Part shown: in pieces, positions 15,501 through 15,909 of the stretch
How positions within the stretch are numbered: position 1 is the first letter of the stretch
How the letters are laid out: each line of letters opens with the position of its first letter
Source of the DNA: an uncultured Alistipes sp.
GTDB lineage: Bacteria; Bacteroidota; Bacteroidia; Bacteroidales; Rikenellaceae
Reading direction: 5' to 3'
DNA length: 15,909 nucleotides
Assembly (NCBI GenBank): GCA_934754975.1
Contig: CAKVKI010000030.1
Span: 1 to 15,909 of the forward strand
Notes under the pieces: model-generated
What the model was told of the DNA's origin: nothing
Seen by the model: only the letters and a program-made list of their open reading frames with translations
Database searches by the model: none
Position numbers and translations under genes: made by a program

Positions 15501-15909
15501 AGATTAAAGCCGTAGGAGGTATTGATTCCGACTGGTCGGAAACGGTGAGCGCCACGACGGCGGACGGAGGACCGGAACCATTGGTCCCTCAAGCCGATCT
15601 GCTCGACGTCGTATTCAGAAACAACGGTTCGGCGGAAGACGTATCCCCGATGCGGACTCCCGTACAGATGCTCGACGGTACGGCGATGATGACCTATTAC
15701 AACGACCTCTATTCGATGTATGCGGCCCATTTCAACCATGTGCCCGGCACGTCGGTCAACGAGGGGTTCTACAAGGCCGATTACTCCGGCAGCAAACAGT
15801 TTCAGGATGCGCTGGCCGACGGACATTCGCTTGAAGCCCTTTTCAAACTGGACGAAAAGTCGGATGGTTCGGCGGAACTCAAAATGTTCAGTTCCATGTC
15901 GAGCGGCGG
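12521..15909 (+). CDS. Large modular FN3-repeat surface lipoprotein, 3' end outside the window
   Basis: An open frame of 1129 codons runs to the window edge without a stop. The signal ends in LTAC (Cys24), then KDD. Domain order is: FN3-like (about 40-124); second FN3-like (about 131-246); beta-sandwich domain (about 263-478, from DIVLAQDFSAFIHGGD to FLLDDIVVTYEG); FN3 (about 486-580); second FN3-like (about 585-686); the same beta-sandwich again (about 703-912, DILIAEDFTKLIHGGD to LLDNIVITC); FN3 (about 918-1014); then the start of a new domain (from about 1025, ADLLDVVFRNNGSAEDVSPM and NDLYSMYAAHFN). The last resembles the N-terminal part of Bacteroides concanavalin/LamG-like domains; a catalytic domain could follow beyond the edge. 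The start at 12521 lies 15 bp after the previous stop, so both are co-transcribed. It is probably a long binding or display protein on the cell surface. Confidence 0.85.
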   Translation, partial: MKKSIIYILFALFSFSAAVSLTACKDDGVEISDAYKSKTPKNVKLLEYGNKSLTICWDFIRGATSYTVQLVDGDMNPVSEALCMTTADIDYHEFTDLPTDRIYYGRVRANYPYSATSDWVYVTEHDKPAMLMASVGILDLDPQLKLHAASGSTLTFEWSYTDDKATDAARSYNVELFRDEACTDLYVSWLADGKLSSGKGIFTALAGYPVVRYTFSGLDPETTYYARITNLSFGNIQTPVVAGTTTQAGPKAAANNPAKAGDIVLAQDFSAFIHGGDIVNSAAGYNAVSGTDFRKTWEKATGENPQADGDRPLCNWATEFHIHTGGTSAEYVEALGMKGWGSSGNTSTRPGYIKCGGGGGGIGILYTPQLAALPANTTVKVSFSASAYAEGENVYGSDIVVEAVEGAEFGSNNVVSKKGTAFVSKTVDISSAVGRFETYTVTLDGLTPASRIAFSSNPAQAGANKTRFLLDDIVVTYEGESKLDKLATPANVKFDTEAVFSDKLTLKWDEVPGAASYTVAYWAEGTEEKDAAVEEGITTESYLLKELTAQTKYYAKVKACRYNSSDYDSDYSATVSQTTSNAPVQAGIIVSKVLATSSTLTVEWARVDGEACVNSDKQVYYAAIYSDADCKNLVVGWDASNVFNISAGTRFRFTFSGLTPATTYYVCVNDKTNDFFSAPLAYATEAAGVQAIAAGPGSAGAGDILIAEDFTKLIHGGDIANFAAGYYPPSSNRATYAVAAGDNPTGFAVTKCTSNEFDVFSGGSVAAAYTQGTGLAAWGKSGNIAGRPGYVKMGTGSIAASLYTPELNTLPDVATVKVSFSAQAYSEKYDGSGADAGKILVKAVRGAVLGAKGAVSGTITEVAAADPVDISAAKAGFRDFEVTLKNVTPDSRIVISTTEKRALLDNIVITCTAITPATKLAAPTGVMFDAMATAADKLTVKWNTVPEAASYTIAYWKGSADAPESEYTYKTGIASTATSQELINLSSNTAYWVKIKAVGGIDSDWSETVSATTADGGPEPLVPQADLLDVVFRNNGSAEDVSPMRTPVQMLDGTAMMTYYNDLYSMYAAHFNHVPGTSVNEGFYKADYSGSKQFQDALADGHSLEALFKLDEKSDGSAELKMFSSMSSG
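12638..13960 (+). repeat. Internal module copy 1 (FN3 - FN3-like - beta-sandwich)
   Basis: Residues about 40-480 of the large lipoprotein form a three-domain unit. Shared landmarks with copy 2 are 'SYTV', 'TFSGLxPxTTYY', 'I..DF...IHGGDI....AAGY', 'W..SGN....RPGY', 'LYTP.L..LP....VKVSFSA.AY' and 'LLD.IV.T'. Codon use is strongly C/G-ending here. Confidence 0.75.
13976..15256 (+). repeat. Internal module copy 2 (FN3 - FN3-like - beta-sandwich)
   Basis: Residues about 486-912 repeat the domain order of copy 1 with the same landmark motifs but diverged sequence. The copy is shorter by several loops, for example in the segment matching residues 290-330 of copy 1. Codon use is more relaxed, with more A- and T-ending codons than copy 1, suggesting an old duplication followed by separate histories, or acquisition from a related gene. 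Confidence 0.75.

Overview
The window looks like chromosomal DNA of a GC-rich member of the Bacteroidales. Alistipes or a close relative is my best guess, inferred from high GC with C/G-ending codons, a SusC/SusD pair, several lipoproteins with acidic residues after the lipobox cysteine, and a Bacteroidota-type promoter (TTTG / TAnnTTTG). No rRNA, tRNA, CRISPR array or complete insertion sequence was seen.

Layout. (1) 1-483: an AT-richer stretch with the tail of a mobile-element-type protein, followed by a short non-coding junction. (2) 484-3402, plus strand: a multidomain lipoprotein (two BACON-like domains, a SusE/SusF-like domain, a FISUMP domain) and then a surface-lipoprotein glycerophosphodiester phosphodiesterase. 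(3) 3422-3457: a hairpin that can serve as terminator in both directions. (4) 10573-3469, minus strand: a tight operon of SusC (with an STN domain), SusD and a calcineurin-like metallophosphoesterase lipoprotein. (5) 10574-11125: a 552-bp divergent control region with a good plus-strand promoter, a terminator-like hairpin in the resulting 5' leader, and a long-spaced inverted repeat. (6) 11126-15909, plus strand: two lipoproteins, the first with a BACON-like domain, the second a large FN3-repeat protein cut off by the window edge. They share a C-terminal-type beta-sandwich domain that I cannot assign to a named family.

Reading of the whole. This has the architecture of a polysaccharide-utilisation-type locus: a TonB-dependent transporter with its lid lipoprotein, plus surface lipoproteins carrying binding domains. 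No glycoside hydrolase, polysaccharide lyase or sulfatase is visible. The only enzymes are two predicted phosphoesterases, GDPD and metallophosphoesterase. My inference is that the system captures and dephosphorylates a phosphodiester-containing ligand, such as glycerophosphodiesters, teichoic-acid-like polymers or phospholipid headgroups, rather than a plain glycan. The substrate cannot be read from sequence.
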